Positions 1 to 12,475 are shown, counted from the first letter of the stretch. The stretch is 64,000 nucleotides of DNA from Odobenus rosmarus divergens (GCF_000321225.1 NW_004450404.1:1530269-1594268); one strand, 5' to 3'. Program-made: numbers and translations. Notes: generated by a model not told the origin, from the letters alone.

Positions 1-58
1 NNNNNNNNNNNNNNNNNNNNNNNNNNNNNNNNNNNNNNNNNNNNNNNNNNNNNNNNNN
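1..58. other. Assembly gap (58 N) at window start
   Basis: The first 58 positions are N. Real sequence starts at 59. Nothing can be said about the content of the gap. Confidence 0.99.
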
Positions 59-131
59 ATTCTTTCCATTCTAGATCCTAACAAAATTTCAGTCTGGGTT
101 TGCTCCAGCAGTTACACTCACCAAGGGGCTG

Positions 132-216
132 CTCTCCCTCCCTCCCTCCTCCCTTCCTCCCTTCCTCCCTCCCTCTCTCTCTTTCTCACTCTTTTTTTTC
201 TTCTTTCTTTCTTTTT
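132..216. repeat. Pyrimidine-rich low-complexity tract
   Basis: A run of CCCT, CCTT and CT units passing into T-rich sequence on the plus strand. It produces the low-complexity K/R/E/G-rich reading frame on the minus strand, which is not a gene. Confidence 0.9.
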
Positions 217-1054
217 ACATGCTAAAAGCCAGCAGAAAACTAAGTGGTACTGAGCCAGAAGAAAAGAGGAAGACAGTGGAAGGAAGCGGGAGAAGAGGGC
301 TTCAGGCACAGAAAGAACCAACATGAGCCCTGAGCCGAGTTCATCATTTCCTCTGCACTGATTATCATTTCATTTCTGTGGTGGTGACAGTGGAAGGAGA
401 AAGTCATGGATGATCCTGACCCTAAGAGATCAGAAACATGCATACCAACATGCAAGAAGATGGGGTAATGGCATGGTAATACCATTTTCCTGATTAAATA
501 ACGATCATGTCTTTAAAGTAGAAAGAAAATTTGATAGGCACTTGCCCTAGATATCCAGCGACAGAGGATGACTCAGTGAGTAGACAAGCTGCCTCTGGAA
601 GCACCTGAGCCCCACCTTCTAGGAGCATCTGACAGCCCCACAAGGCAGCTCAGGCAGCTCAACCCTGCCCTGGTTCTGCTCCTGCTGTGCTTGGAGACCC
701 TGGGAAAGTCGCTTCCATGCTCTAGGCCTCCGGTCCTTCTCCATGATCTGCACAGGACACCCGTGGTCCCACCTAACTTCCAGGGCCGCCAGGAGGGAAA
801 GGAATGGTGACGAGGGGCCCTGGGCTCCTGCTGCCAGCCACCCTGGGAGGGTCCTGCACTGGGAAGCCATGGTCGTGCACATATATTGACCCATTACTAA
901 GTCAGGTGCTCAAGAGTTGTCTCGAAAAGAGGAGGGTAGAGATGAAGTCTGCAGTCCTAACTCCACCCTCACAGCAGGTCAAGCTCCAAATATTTAAAGA
1001 TCCCTGGTTTGATATATCTGGAGGAAAAGGTGAAACTCTCACTTTGTATTTTTT

Positions 1055-1255
1055 TTTTAAGATTTTTTATTTATTCATTTGAGAGAGAGAGAGAGAGAAG
1101 CAAGTGAGAGCATGAGTGGGGGAAGGAGAGAGGAAGAGGGAGAAGCAGGCTCCCAGCTGAGCAGGGAGCCCGATGCGGGGCTCGATCCCAGGACCCCGGG
1201 ATCATGACCTGAGCCGAAGGCAGACGCTTAACCGACTGGGCCACCCAGGTGCCCC
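1055..1255 (-). mobile_element. CanSINE (tRNA-Lys-derived SINE), full length
   Basis: Reverse-oriented CanSINE: T-rich tail, AAGATTTTTTATTTATT, GA-rich body (complement of the CT tract), then the tRNA-like head ending in GGGCCACCCAGGTGCCCC. The flanks carry a target-site duplication, cactttgtatttttt, near 1040 and again at 1255-1269. Confidence 0.95.
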
Positions 1256-2694
1256 ACTTTGTATTTTTTCTTCTATTTCTACCTTTATCTAATCTTCTGG
1301 CTTCCCTCTTTCTTTAGGGTCCATCTATCAGTTTCCTTCCCCTTCCTTCAACCTTCACTGCTCCATGATTTTTATCAATAATATTATTTCTTAGTGTTTA
1401 CCTTCATGTTCTCAGATAGGCTTATACCCATGAAGAAACGGGGGGGGGTTGTGTCTGCTTTGTTAGGGGTCAAAGACACAGCTACTCAGGGAAGCTTTTT
1501 AATAAGAAATACATACTTAAAGGTCCTAGTTTACAAAGGGCTCACATGGGCAGCCCTTCCTTCCGGGTTAGGGGGGCTGAGGCCAGGAGACTGTTGGCCA
1601 AGGGCAGGAACATTGGCCCTCTCGGCAGCTGGGCTCGCTCTCCCCCAGGTGGCAGTGGTCAGAGCAAGGAGCGCCTGGTGGTGGCCACCGTTACAGCTGA
1701 ACCCCAGCCTGGCCTGCACCAGGCTGCTCTCGGGCCTTTCTCCAGGGAGCCTCTCTGGTTGGAAACCAGACCCAGAGGCTTCTGAACCCTTTCAACCATT
1801 CTCTGAGCACAAATCACGAAGGCAGGGATGGGGGCGGCAGGAACACAGATGAAGGAGCTATTTTTGAGGGACTGGAAATAAAAGCTAAACACAGGTGTGT
1901 TCTGTGCAAGTGGAAATGTTCCCAAATCCACAAGAATTCTTTATAAATAAACTAAAAAACAAACCATTTGGGTTGCCACATTTCATCCTAGTTTCCAGGG
2001 ACACACACAAATAGTTCAGGTCTTTGCACATTATTTCAGGAAACGTGGAGGGCTTATAGGCACCCACTAAGGGTGTCTGACTCATTTTCTAGAAAGCTAC
2101 ATGAAATGACAATCTAGGGCTAAAACTGAGGGCAACGCCTGCCCTGTGACTCCTGCCACAGCACAGAAAAACAGGACAAAGGGAAACCACCTTAGCTGAC
2201 TCTGAAAGAAAAACACCAGTGGAATTGGGGTAAATCGAGAACCTCTCCAGCCAAAGAAGTCGAATTTAGACAACAACGATTCGATTCAGGTTTTTCATCT
2301 CAACTCATACGTACAATAAAGAAGCATATCAAAATACACATTAAACAAATCATAGTGAAGCTCTCCTCTTTACAATATCAACAGCACACATTCATCTAAA
2401 TGACTTTCTAGGTGATCCTTTAACTCTGAGGAAGATGTAAGAATTTTCTATAACGTCAGCAGGGTGTGACAGACTCAGACTCCATTTCCCCCCACTTTTC
2501 AGCAAGCAAAATACTTATGCCATATTTTTCCTCCAAATTCTTGCTGAAATCTCACCCCTTGTGAATTTTGAGCTATTTTCAGGCAAATCTGCCACCACTG
2601 TTACCCACCTCATATCATGGTGTTTCTGCCCCAGCAGCAAACTGGGCTCAGTCACAAGAGCCCTTCCTTCCCCATTTCCACGGTCAGAGAAAGA

Positions 2695-2836
2695 GCACCT
2701 TAGCAAATCCTCATGGAAGCCCTGTGAGGTCCGCTTTCTGGTTGGGGAAACTGAGGCTCAGAGGGGTTAAGTTAAATGCCCAACGACACACAGCCATGAA
2801 TGGTGTTGCCAGGATTCAAACCCTGGTTTCTCTGAG
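2695..2836 (-). repeat. MIR remnant (reverse)
   Basis: Contains the MIR reverse-strand hallmarks: GGGGAAACTGAGGCTCAGAG, then GGTTAAGTTAAATGCCCAA, acacacagcc and ggattcaaaccctgg. These are the complement of the tRNA-like promoter and core region of the mammal-wide MIR SINE. Confidence 0.8.
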
Positions 2837-3114
2837 CGGGTAGCCGACATGGCACTTGTCATTTTAAAATGCTTCCAATCAAGTGGAATGCTAGGTCAAG
2901 GCTGGCGGATATTTTATGGCAATAAAAGTCAAAACCTGCCGAAGGACAGGATATCAAGAGACCTGATTTCACAGACCATATAAAATAATAATAAAAACAA
3001 AATTGATAGTGCACAGGGGACATTTTTAAATAACAACCTAAAAAGGGGCCCCGGTACATAATGCAGCATGAGTTAAGACTGGCTGTATTATTAGCTATTG
3101 AAAAACCAGCTAAT

Positions 3115-3370
3115 TGGGTTGGAAGAGGGCGTTCTGGGCAGTAGGAACACGGTGTGGGTCAAGTGAGGGAGGATGCACGAGCAGGATGGGGACATCCCAG
3201 GAGAGCTTGTTGTACAACAGTGATGTGGATCAAGGCCAGAAAGCCCGAGTGAGGCCAGAGCGCCCGGGCAAATGAGTGCCAGGAGAATCTAGCTGGATTT
3301 GACAATAAAGGAGAGGAAAGTTGCTAAAGACTTTCACTGGAGCAGAGGGGTCCCATGAGCAAAGCACCAT
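3115..3370. repeat. Probable fragment of an ancient mammalian repeat (family not assigned)
   Basis: The phrases about a 'ttctgggcagtaggaacacg' segment, 'aaagactttcactgg' and 'gcagaggggtcccatgag' resemble the same old GA-rich interspersed element seen better preserved at 28680-29230 and 49725-50715. I do not assign a family name. Confidence 0.4.
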
Positions 3371-5569
3371 TAGGGGATAACAAAAAGAGGGGGCCGGGGT
3401 GCCAGCATCCCTCCACCCCTGGCCTCCCTAGGTCACGTTTTGCAAATGTCATAATACTATCTACAAGCTGCTTCCGTTTCTAAACTGTGCCTAAATGCAC
3501 TATGCTACGAAAGCGGGGACATCCGGTATAATCCCGGACACTCCTGAGAGCAGCCTTCCACATCTGTCCGTTCCTTTCTCCTGGCCGTGTGCATGGAGGA
3601 TGGAACCAGGAGAGAGTGTCTTTCTGACTAAACTCTTTAGAAAAATTCAATTCTTCCTATCAGACTGGATCTCAAGCTGGTAGGAACAAAAACATCAAGA
3701 TGAATGTGTTCTCATCACATGTAATCAAATGACAAGGACAGGAATATAATATAGTAAGGTAGAAATAGATGTATTCAGATAAGAGACCATCTGTGGTGGT
3801 GTTTTTCCCCCCAAACCTTATTAAATATTCTTGATACATCTGGTTTTCAGTTAAAATGAGGCTGCTCCCCTCTGAACGAAAAGAAAAACACAAACAGCAA
3901 AGTGCCCCCCTCCCCCACTGCAAAAAATGGGTTATTGCACCCTCTGGTTGCCTTATGATCACAGGGGAAAGCGATCTACCCCTTTCCCTGTAGGACTAAA
4001 ACCAAGTATCTGGGCTAATTATTGAAGTATTTGTATTATGCTTTATACCTATTTAATAACTTCTCTATTCTGAGTGTTTGGTGAAGGGTATGGTTCAAAA
4101 TAGGAAACGTGCCGCACAGAAGCCACCTAAAAGGAGGCACGGCTTGAGGATGAGGGCAAGGGTGGGAAAGAAGGAGCAGAACCGCTTCTGCCTCCTTGGC
4201 AGAAAGGAACAAGAAGGGCTGCAGTTTACCCTGCTCTGATTCCCTCCTGCCACGGAAAACACTTACAGAAATATGCTAAAATGAATGTGGGGAGAATAGC
4301 TTACAGGTAAGACAATGGGCAAGTTCTTGGCCCCTCAGCAGGTCTGTGAGTAGTTTGCTATTCCAGAAAGGCGTTCTTAGCACTGTCTAGCGTACCACTG
4401 TCATATGGATAAGGCCAGCACTCTCCCTAAAATAATTTGATCTTTGGTGAGCTGCTTAACCTCTGGGGTCATTAATTCCCTGGCATCTTTGGCCCGGGCT
4501 CTTAAAACATACAACTTCTACAATCATTTCTTAATGATAAGTGTCGCGGACTATAAAGGCAAATCGTACCCATCACTTTATGGACACACGTGGGGGTGGA
4601 GGAAGGGGGCAGGCCAACACGGTGATCCCCTCCCTCTCAGTAATGGCCGCAGGAGGGAGACCCAGGGCCTACCTCCCCCACCCTAACCCCTGTTCTCTCT
4701 CCCCCTTCCCTGCACTCTCCACCCTGCCAGTGCTTTCTATCCCTGCATGAACACAGGCAGCCACGATGATTCCCAAGTCACACTTGTGCCGAGAGCATCA
4801 CGCATTCCCTGCCACTCACTTGGACCTCAGAATAAAGCCACTTATACATCTTAAAGATGGGTCAGCTTTTCACCGTATAGGACCATCATGAGAATCCTGT
4901 ATCTCAGACAAAATGCCATATATTCTAGGAATCATTTAAATAATATATCTTTCAACCACCTACTTGGTGAGTACCATTACATGAAAGCATAAACAGTACA
5001 CGGTTCAGGCCCTGTTAAGCTGTATCACTTCACACAGATTTTAGAGCTCTCTGTATGTTTACAGGGCTCTGCCTATAATGATAATAAAATCATCCAACCT
5101 TCTTAGCCCAGACAAGACAAGCAAATTCTCTCAGGCATACTACCTGTCTTTGATCTGAACAGCGCACAGTCTTTACGCGTTTGCTGCCTGTGAGGCATGA
5201 TCTGCCTTTTTAAAGCCCCTCTTTGGATACCTCATGACACAGCTTTGCAGCCGGGGCTGCTGTGCAGGGCGGACTCTCTAGGCAAGCAGAGTACCTTCTG
5301 GGTTAGCCGTTCTGGGATGGAGTTTTCCACCGGGCCATGCCAATCTGCAGCTGGCTCCAAGGCCAAAAGAATCTATTTGGTTTTCAAGTTTGTTCATTCA
5401 CCTGGATACATTGGGCTTAGCCTGATCAAGAGGAAAGATGCAAGATTCTTCCTTGGAAGTTCAGGAAGTGAAAATCACGTGTTTCAAGGCCAAAACAAAA
5501 AGCTTGTATTGTCCAGTAATGCCTCGAAGTGGTTTGCAGTTTTAAAGGCAGGAGGGAACCTTTGCTTAC

Positions 5570-5664
5570 CTTATTGATGAGAGTCACTATATCTCCTTCT
5601 TTGATTGTCAATTCATCGTCATTCTGTGCCTCATATGGAAATATTACTTTGCAGTAATCCTTGG
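5570..5664 (-). CDS. SH3KBP1: SH3KBP1 internal exon: first half of third SH3 domain (SH3-C)
   Basis: This 95-nt exon is bounded by an acceptor with a long pyrimidine tract ending ttcttacag (minus strand) and a donor gtaagc. It opens with two bases completing a codon begun in the previous exon, then gives 31 residues: [20 protein letters not shown] followed by [11 protein letters not shown]. That is the start of the third SH3 domain of CIN85: beta-a with a PYEAQ version of the ALYDY motif, then the acidic RT loop (NDDEL) and the diverging turn. The paralogue CD2AP has a clearly different sequence at this place (EYCRTLFAYEG type), so the assignment to SH3KBP1 is firm. The protein is a cytosolic adaptor that links CBL, endophilins and other PxxxPR-containing partners in receptor endocytosis and actin control. 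The domain's second half lies in a downstream exon outside the window. No frameshift or stop is seen. Confidence 0.97.
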
Positions 5665-6440
5665 CTGTAAGAAGAAAAGAAAACACAACCTTTACAATAC
5701 TTCATCTAATGGGTTGGGTGGCCCAGGAAAAGATGCCCTCTCTCACATTAACTTTAGGGAAAAGCACACTTAACAGATAGGATATAACAACTGCATAAAA
5801 GAAAGGGTCACCCTCAGGAAACCACCTAAGATTGCGGCTCATTTGGGGCTCATGCTTATTTATTCTCTTCATTTTTTCCCCCTCACAAATCATGTGATGT
5901 CATCAAGTGCCACTGACTGCTTTGTGTCTCTCAGGCAGAAAAGCAAAAAGGTTTCCTTGGTCTCAGATGTATATTTTATGTACTCTTTATTCTATATACC
6001 ATTTTATATGCTCTTTGGGTGCATGCATAAGCAGACATGATCTACAAAGAGCAAAAAGCTTAAATTCTGCCCTCTTTGCTTTCTTCCACACATCATTAAA
6101 TCAGAAACAGGGTATCTGTGTATGTTAAAAGCTGACATGGTACTCAAAACAATAAAAAAGACTCCATTATGGTACATCTCCCGAGACATATACTTGTATG
6201 TGAACATGTGTCATCCACAAACAGCCAACAAATACCCACTAAATGTTCTTTGTACACATGTGTATAATGGGGAGACAAACTTGTTCAAGTATGTCCCATA
6301 GCCTTTCTGTGGGAACCTGCCTATTTAGGTGGGGATGTTCATCAGCAAGGATGTCCATCAAAGAGAGAAAAACACTAAAGCCACTGAAAACCAGTTCAAA
6401 TGTGCCATCAATTATATGCCTTTGAAAGTCTATCTGATGT

Positions 6441-6558
6441 GAGGGGCGCCTGGCTGGCTCAGTCAGAAGAGCATGCGGCTCTTGATCTCAGGGTCCTGAG
6501 TTCGAGCCTCCACGCTGGGTGTAGAGATTGCATAAATAAATAAATAAACTTAAAAAAA
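6441..6558 (+). mobile_element. Short/old-type CanSINE with 17-bp TSD
   Basis: The tRNA-like head (GGGGCGCCTGGCTGGCTCAG) is followed by a B-box-like ggtcctgagttcgagcc, then GGGTGTAGAGATTGCATAAA and an (AAAT)n/A tail. It lacks the long CT-rich body. A perfect 17-bp target-site duplication gaaagtctatctgatgt lies at 6424-6440 and 6559-6575. Confidence 0.95.
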
Positions 6559-7599
6559 GAAAGTCTATCTGATGTTAAATCTTCTCTATTTACACAAAAG
6601 CACCAGTTTAGAAGAGAGCAAAAACATTTGTCAGGTAGCCGGGAAAGTAAAACTTGGAAAAGTGGGGTTTGATGACTTAGGACAGAAGGTAGAAAGAAAA
6701 ATTCCAGAGAATTAGTATCTACTGGGACAGGCATTTATTATTCTGCAGCTAAGTCAACAATCCTGATGGCTTTGAATGGCCTTAGATATTTCCCAAGGAT
6801 CAGGCCAGTTCCTGAAGGCAGATCATAACCTAGAGCTATATACACAAGTGTCAATTATATTGTCCCTAGTACAATTTATATGACTGAAATGTGTGGGGGG
6901 GGTTTATCATGGTTAATGTCACATCAATCAAAGAGAGTGCTATATAAAATAAAGGCAATAAAAAGATTTGTAATATAGACACACTGTGGTCTAGGGTCAG
7001 TTCGGATACGACGAGAGGGCGGGGAGGAGAGAGGGAGGAGGGCAGGGAAAGAGAGGGACTCACTTTCTGTGGCAAATGTTTTTGCTTTCTGTCCAAAGGA
7101 CAGAGTATATCAGTTACATCCCCCATCCTAGTCTTGGAAACCTTCCATCTTAGGTACTCTGGGCCCCTGATATCTTTTGCTCATTAAGCCACGCTGAGGG
7201 GCACTAGTTCTAAATCCCATCAATATTAATCTGTCTAAAAATTCCTAGGTCCACAGAGTTACTAATGTTTCATCTCTCTTTAATTAGTAATAGCAAACCT
7301 TCCAAATTCTGAATCAGCCAAATATTCTAAAAGGAGGGAAAAAGTAAAGCATCTTTAAATTGGATAATGACAGCTCTTTACCAATTTTCCTATTGACTGT
7401 GCTAGTGAAATATGACTATGCAACCTCAAAACTTACAACACTGAAACAAATACAGCATTATTGAAGAACTGCCCTGCAGAGTCCCAGTTGGAAGAATAAT
7501 TCATTGGATCGAAATCATGGAACTATTTTACAAACAAGGTAAGACACCCGTGGTCAACAAAGGAAAAAACAAGCATTGTTTCTATTCCATTCCATCAGA

Positions 7600-8160
7600 A
7601 AAGTTCATTAGGTGTGGTAGACATTGGTTCACAGGAGCCATTCCCCAGCCTCTTCCCAGTTCATATAATCCTGCTGCAATCAGGTATTACATTTGGGAAT
7701 ACGGAACCGCCCACAGCTGTAGAAATGAATGAGATATGTCTCGGCAAATAACGTTAATCTCACTCCCCTTTGTCGGTCATTGGTTTAGGGGCGGGCATGT
7801 GATCTACTTCCAGCCAATGAGATGTGAGAGGAAATCGAAATCTGCCGGGAGGGGCAGGGAGGCTGTTAGATTTTGTTCCCTGACTAAAAAAAGGGTTGTG
7901 AAGAAAATAGTTGCCCCTGCCTTTCTGCTTTTAACACTGTTTCATCCTTGTTGGAACACAGTATAGTGTTTAGCACTGTTGCAGTCATAGTTCAACCATG
8001 AGAGGAAAGCCAGGAAAATCACAGAGGAGGGGACTCTTGAGTCTTGACACCATTGAGATGTCTGTCGAATCCCCCCCAACGTCAGGGGGCCTGTCTCTGG
8101 ATCCCTTGTTACCTGACTCCATAAAACTGTATTGCTTACCACTACTTTATGGCTGCATAG
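7600..8160 (+). repeat. Probable degenerate mammalian LTR-type repeat
   Basis: Contains 'ttccagccaatgagatgtga', a phrase I associate with old mammalian LTR elements, followed by a CT-rich stretch and, near the end, 'ctctggatcccttgttacct' and 'ataaaactgtattgc', which resemble the 3' part of such an LTR. Family and exact limits are uncertain, and it has no coding capacity. Confidence 0.4.
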
Positions 8161-8269
8161 GTATTTATCACTCAAAGCAGAAGGTACCCTGGCATGAAGG
8201 AACTCAGTAGAAGAGGACACCTCCAGTTGCCTCCCCTGAAACACTTGACATAACCTGCCTCCACTCAAA

Positions 8270-8385
8270 AAGCCTCTTCCTATACATCTGGGTCACTCCC
8301 TCTCCCCCATCTCTTCCCTTGCTACCTCAAGAACTGGCCCATAGCAGGGGGTCAATAAATGACTGTGGAATTGACTTGTAACCAA
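8270..8385 (+). repeat. Probable L2 3'-end fragment
   Basis: CT-rich stretch ending in 'ggcccatagcagggggtcaa' and 'taaatgactg', matching the usual L2 terminus (…cacatagtaggtgctcaataaatg…). Confidence 0.5.
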
Positions 8386-8504
8386 CATAGTGAGAAGATA
8401 TTTATAAAAAAGTACTGGTATGCCTTTAAAATGTTTCACGGGGCCATTTTGTTTTCTGCCCAGTTTCCCTATTAGTTAAGGAGGGCAGGTGTCCCCCTGC
8501 CCTT

Positions 8505-8645
8505 TTTTTTTTTTTAACAGCTTTAATGACATGTAATTTTTATACCAGAAAATTCACTCATTTTAATTGTACAGTATGAACAGTTTTAATAAATGTATAT
8601 AGTTGTATGACCATCAACATAACCTAGTTTTAAAACATTCCCACC
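8505..8645 (+). repeat. Old L1 fragment
   Basis: A T-rich start, then 'gaaaattcactcattttaat', 'tgtacagtatgaacagtttt', 'gttgtatgaccatcaacata' and 'ttttaaaacattcccaccat'. This is a widely repeated old LINE-1 (L1M) segment. Confidence 0.7.
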
Positions 8646-8899
8646 ATATATGCTATTTTATGTGTGAGGCATTAGACACAGAATTATCTGAAAGGCACCA
8701 ATTTCAGATAAGAGGAGGAGATACAGGTACCAGTGGCTACTGTCAACTAGCATTGTCCATGAAGTAGGTTTTGACAACAGACTCACCCCTTTTTGCATCC
8801 CCATAACCTGATGCAGCTCCCACTCAATGTTTCTTGATCTCCTAGTGATACCTACAAAGTGGAGGAAAATTTGAGGGACAGCTAAACAGGAGGAGAGTG

Positions 8900-9035
8900 T
8901 TCTGGGCCAGGAGTCAGGACAGTCAAGACTAGGTTCAATCCTAGCTGGGCCGCCCTGAGCATAAAAATCTGAGGCAACTACAAGGTAGCTGAGCTTTGCA
9001 CCTCAGGGTCCTTAGGTGTAAAATGAGAGACTGGC
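8900..9035 (+). repeat. MIR remnant (forward)
   Basis: Forward MIR-like order: 'gccaggagtcaggacagt', 'ggttcaatcctagctgggcc', 'ctgaggcaactac', 'tttgcacctcagggtcc' and 'gtgtaaaatgaga'. It is decayed. Confidence 0.65.
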
Positions 9036-9559
9036 CAAGGAGGGATGAGAGGAGAGCTTGGTTAACTTCAGCAGAACACTTTTTAGCAAATTTCAACTTA
9101 TTCCAAAACTCCAAAATAAAACAACTAAAAACAGAGCTGCTCTGGTTAAATTAGAGAGTGGGGCTGGCCCATCTCCCACCCAGGCCCCCAAAATTATCTC
9201 AATGAGGCTCTGGAGGCTCCAAAAAACACACTGGACTAGACCTGAGTTCCGGCCAACTCTGACATCTCATGGCTCTAGTCACGGGCACTGTAACTCAGAA
9301 CACCCCCAGTCAAACTTGGCAACCATAGGCTCACATTTTAAGTTATCATGATATATTTGAAAGTGAAAATTTGTTTTTACTACTCAGGCATTTGGGTCCT
9401 AATTCAGCAGTACTGGAAAATAAAAACATGCCGTCAGTTTGGATGTATCAATGGTTTTAAGATACTAAAAAAATAACAAGTGAAAAAATGGATTAACTCT
9501 GAGACTAGGATTTTATTTTCATAGTATATGGAACGAAGATGTTCCCTACTTTAATTCAA

Positions 9560-9950
9560 ACATTTATTGAGGCAACACCATGGAAAAGACATTGTCAGTT
9601 CTTGGGCCTGTGATACGCAAGTCACTACCCATCGCACCCTTGTGTGCAAGTGACAAACTAATACCTGGGGAAAGGCAACGGTGAAAGGATGGTAAGAAGA
9701 AAAGACAAATGCTGGAAGAAGCACAGACTCACTCTGATGGGATATGGCTGTGGTGTTGCAGAAGAAGTCATGATTACATTCAGGAGGGAGTTCACAAAGG
9801 AGGAGGCATTTGATATGTCTTGAAAGAAGAATATAATTCCAAATGCTTTCTGAATGTGGGAAGATTAGAAATTTTAAATGAGTAGCAGACAGAGATGGAG
9901 AGGAAAGGAATGAAATGAATTTTTGGAGGCAGGCATTTTCCATCTATTCC
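9560..9950. repeat. Possible ancient interspersed repeat fragment (unassigned)
   Basis: Phrases such as 'catttattgaggcaacacca' and 'ggaggcatttgatatgtctt' echo the old GA-rich element at 28680-29230 and 49725-50715. The 130-residue minus-strand frame across it has no domain and no start context of note. Confidence 0.3.
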
Positions 9951-10137
9951 TCAATTAGATGGATTTAATTAGTCCAAGATCAAATAGACATGAATGCCCA
10001 CACGCACATAAAAAAAAGAAAGGCACAACTTACCCAGCAATTGAGAGGAATTGGTCTCTATTTTTTTTAGAAAGATTTTTTAAAAAAACTAATGAATTAC
10101 CCTAAGACTGAAGTCCCAATCAATTCTTGAGCTTTTT

Positions 10138-10262
10138 TTCTTTTTTTTTTTTTACATTTATATATTTATTTTCAAGTAATCTCTATACCCAACGTGGGGC
10201 TTGAACTTACGACCCTGAGATCAAGAGTTGCACGCTCTTTTGACTGAGCCAGCCAGGCATCA
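10138..10262 (-). mobile_element. Short/old-type CanSINE (reverse)
   Basis: Reverse orientation: T-rich tail, TATTTATTTTCAAGTAATCTC, the complement of the tRNA-like head (cctgagatcaagagttgcac, then gactgagccagccagg). A target-site duplication cttgagctttt is at 10126-10136 and 10263-10273. Confidence 0.92.
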
Positions 10263-10742
10263 CTTGAGCTTTTTGTCTTAGAGTCCTTTAAGAATCTGAT
10301 TAAAAAAACAGTGATTCCCTCTTTCCAGAAAAAAGAAAAAAAGACACATTCCAAGGTGCAGAGAAAATGTTGTGTAAGATATCAGAAGGTTCAAGGACCC
10401 TGAGACTTTTGCCTATTTCCAAATCAAGATCCCTATACTAATTACTGATTGGCATTCTAATTTTAAGAAACTTGTTCTATTAAAACCCCAAGAAGTCCGG
10501 TCATGATTGACATACCCCCCAACAAAAAACACATTATTTCAATCTCTAAGCTTCTACAAATTTACATGAGATTAAAAACAGACCATTTAAGAAATTGAAC
10601 TCACATGCCCACAGCCCACGACTCCCTTCAGATGGTTTTATAATCTATTCATATTAAAAAACAAACAAACCAACTTAAAAAAATACCCTCAGCTTAAAAA
10701 AAAAATAAAAGCAGAACAAACAGAATAAACATCAGCAAGCAG

Positions 10743-10743
<1 letters not shown>

Positions 10744-10789
<46 letters not shown>
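10744..10789. repeat. (CA)n microsatellite
   Basis: About 23 uninterrupted CA dinucleotides. It is long enough to be polymorphic between individuals. Confidence 0.98.
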
Positions 10790-10791
<2 letters not shown>

Positions 10792-11794
10792 CCAAGGAAA
10801 TAACATTAAATCCAGGACCATTCTCTGGACTCAATTTTAGGACATTGAAGATTAAAATCCCATGTGTCACAGAGTCTGGTAGGAACCCTTCCAGAACTTC
10901 TAGCAGTGGTGAAAAGTACCAGGTCACTCTTAGAATTCTTTTCCTTTGGGATACCAGAACAAAAGTGTCAAGCTCAGTGTTTCTACTTTCACCAACATCA
11001 AAACCTAAAGTTCTTTCATTAAAGTGACAAATATTATCTGAGGCACTACGGGTTCATAATCATTTATCCAGAAGCCGTGGGGACAGAATTTTTCAGATTT
11101 TAGAAAGGAAATGTATTACATCCATACAAGAGATAACATCCTCAGCTGGGGTCTGGGGCTGCACCCAACCACAAATACATTAAAATTCTGCAGCAAATGG
11201 ATGATTTGTCCCCCCAAGTAGGATAAATGAAGACTATACATAAATGCATGCTAGTCCAGGACAAGTTTTATCACTCGACAAGTGATAAAACCTTTTAGTT
11301 TTCCAGATTTTTGTATTTTGGAAATGCAATAAGGGTATGGATTTAGGTCACATTCTGGGGGAAAGAGACTTAAGTTAAATAAGACTGATACCTGGTTCTC
11401 AAGGAGCTTATAACCAAGGAGAAGGAATGAGGCACAGAGCTCTTGACAAGGCAACACTGAGGGAAGGATAGAGTGATGCCTTCAGTTTAAAGCATCAGAG
11501 GATCATGAATGGGGAATCATTTCCCAAAGGAAAGAGTTAGGCTCCCTTCTTAGAGGAGTAAAATGGCACTGGGCTCTGTACAATGTTCTAGGACTTTGAC
11601 CAGAGGAGTAGGAGTTGGGGGTGGGTGGTGTTCCCCAACCATTCCTGATGGGAAGAATGATGTGGGGCACCTTTTGCTTCTATGCCTTCCCAGATCCCCT
11701 TCTCTGGGGGTCGCCATCAACAAGTCTGAGGTGGGATCAGCAATCCACAAGCACCCTGGTGATTCTCATGAACAGGGAAGCTTAAGGAACAGTC

Positions 11795-11985
11795 TACATC
11801 AGTGGTTCTCACGCATGAGTGGGCATCAGCACCATGAAGGATGTGTGAAAACAGAACCCCCAAGGTTCCTGATCCTCAAGGACTGGGCAAAGCCTGGGGA
11901 TCTGCATCTCTAACAAGTTCCCAGGTGATGCTGATGCTGCTGGTCCAGGGACCACACTGTGAGAGCCACCGATCCAGCCATGGGT
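11795..11985 (+). repeat. MER5A-type hAT-Charlie element (forward)
   Basis: Starts at the terminal motif 'agtggttctcacgcatgagt', continues with 'gatctgcatctctaacaag', 'ttcccaggtgatgctgatgc' and ends 'accacactgtgagagccac'. This matches the nonautonomous DNA transposon MER5A across its length. Confidence 0.88.
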
Positions 11986-12234
11986 ATTAGCAAATATTCA
12001 ATGCTAGAAAGAAACAAAACAATGGTTGGGACCTGGAGGGTGGGCCAGTGTGGTGGCGGTGCCACGGCTGGGCATGCTGTATGATAGATGTGGACAGAAA
12101 ATCCAGCCCTGGGTCGGTTTGAGGATCCGGGGCTGGTGGGGAGGGTTGGAGAGAATCCTATGCTTGTCATTTGCTCAGTAAATATTAACTAAGTGTCCAC
12201 TGTGCGCCCAGCAGCAGTGCCCTTGTAGAGCTTA

Positions 12235-12475
12235 CTACAGTCTGCAGGAGCAGTTCGCAAATAGGGCTCGTTTGCTCCCCAGGGGACACCAGCAAAGCCT
12301 GGAGACATCTGTGGTTGTCACAGTGGGAGGGGGTGGTAACAGTGATTGGCATCAAGTGTATGGAGGCTAAGGATGCTACTAAACATCCTGTAATGGACAC
12401 AGAACAGTCCCCACAACAAAGAGCGATCTGGTCCAAATAGTAATAGTGCCAAGGTAGAAAAACCCTGGTCTACAC
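12235..12475 (+). repeat. MER20-type hAT-Charlie element (forward)
   Basis: Contains 'ctccccaggggacaccagca', 'cctggagacatctgtggttg', 'ggatgctactaaacatcctg', 'ccccacaacaaagagcgatc' and 'aatagtgccaaggtagaaaa', the ordered landmarks of MER20. MER20 copies sometimes carry regulatory activity in placental mammals (established for endometrial genes). No such role is shown here. Confidence 0.85.

Larger units (their letters stand above)
59..5569 (-). other. SH3KBP1: SH3KBP1 intron downstream of the SH3-C first-half exon (partial)
   Basis: This stretch lies 3' (minus strand) of the exon at 5570-5664 and begins with the donor gtaagc (5564-5569). The next expected exon, which would complete the third SH3 domain with the GWWEGELNG-type n-Src loop and ALYDY partner residues, was not found here. 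Recognised content is a pyrimidine-rich tract (132-216), a CanSINE (1055-1255), a MIR remnant (2695-2836) and a weak old-repeat match (3115-3370). The remaining stretches (217-1040, 1256-2690, 3371-5563) look like ordinary single-copy or very decayed intronic DNA. Open frames there are short and have no recognisable domains. Confidence 0.8.

Noticed and set aside
1394..1852. 152-residue plus-strand open frame in a GC-richer patch
   Set aside because: Three other frames are open over the same GC-rich patch. It reads as compositional, without CpG-island density or a promoter signal.
59..5563. Searched for the next downstream exon completing SH3-C (GWWEGELNG region)
   Set aside because: No matching stretch found. 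It probably lies beyond the left end or in the gap.
5197..5577. 126-residue plus-strand frame that touches the SH3-C exon
   Set aside because: It runs through the intron and ends at the exon edge. The minus-strand exon explains the conserved part.
10744..10789. Regular short repeats that might suggest a CRISPR-like array
   Set aside because: It is a plain dinucleotide microsatellite. No spacer structure occurs anywhere in the window, which is mammalian.
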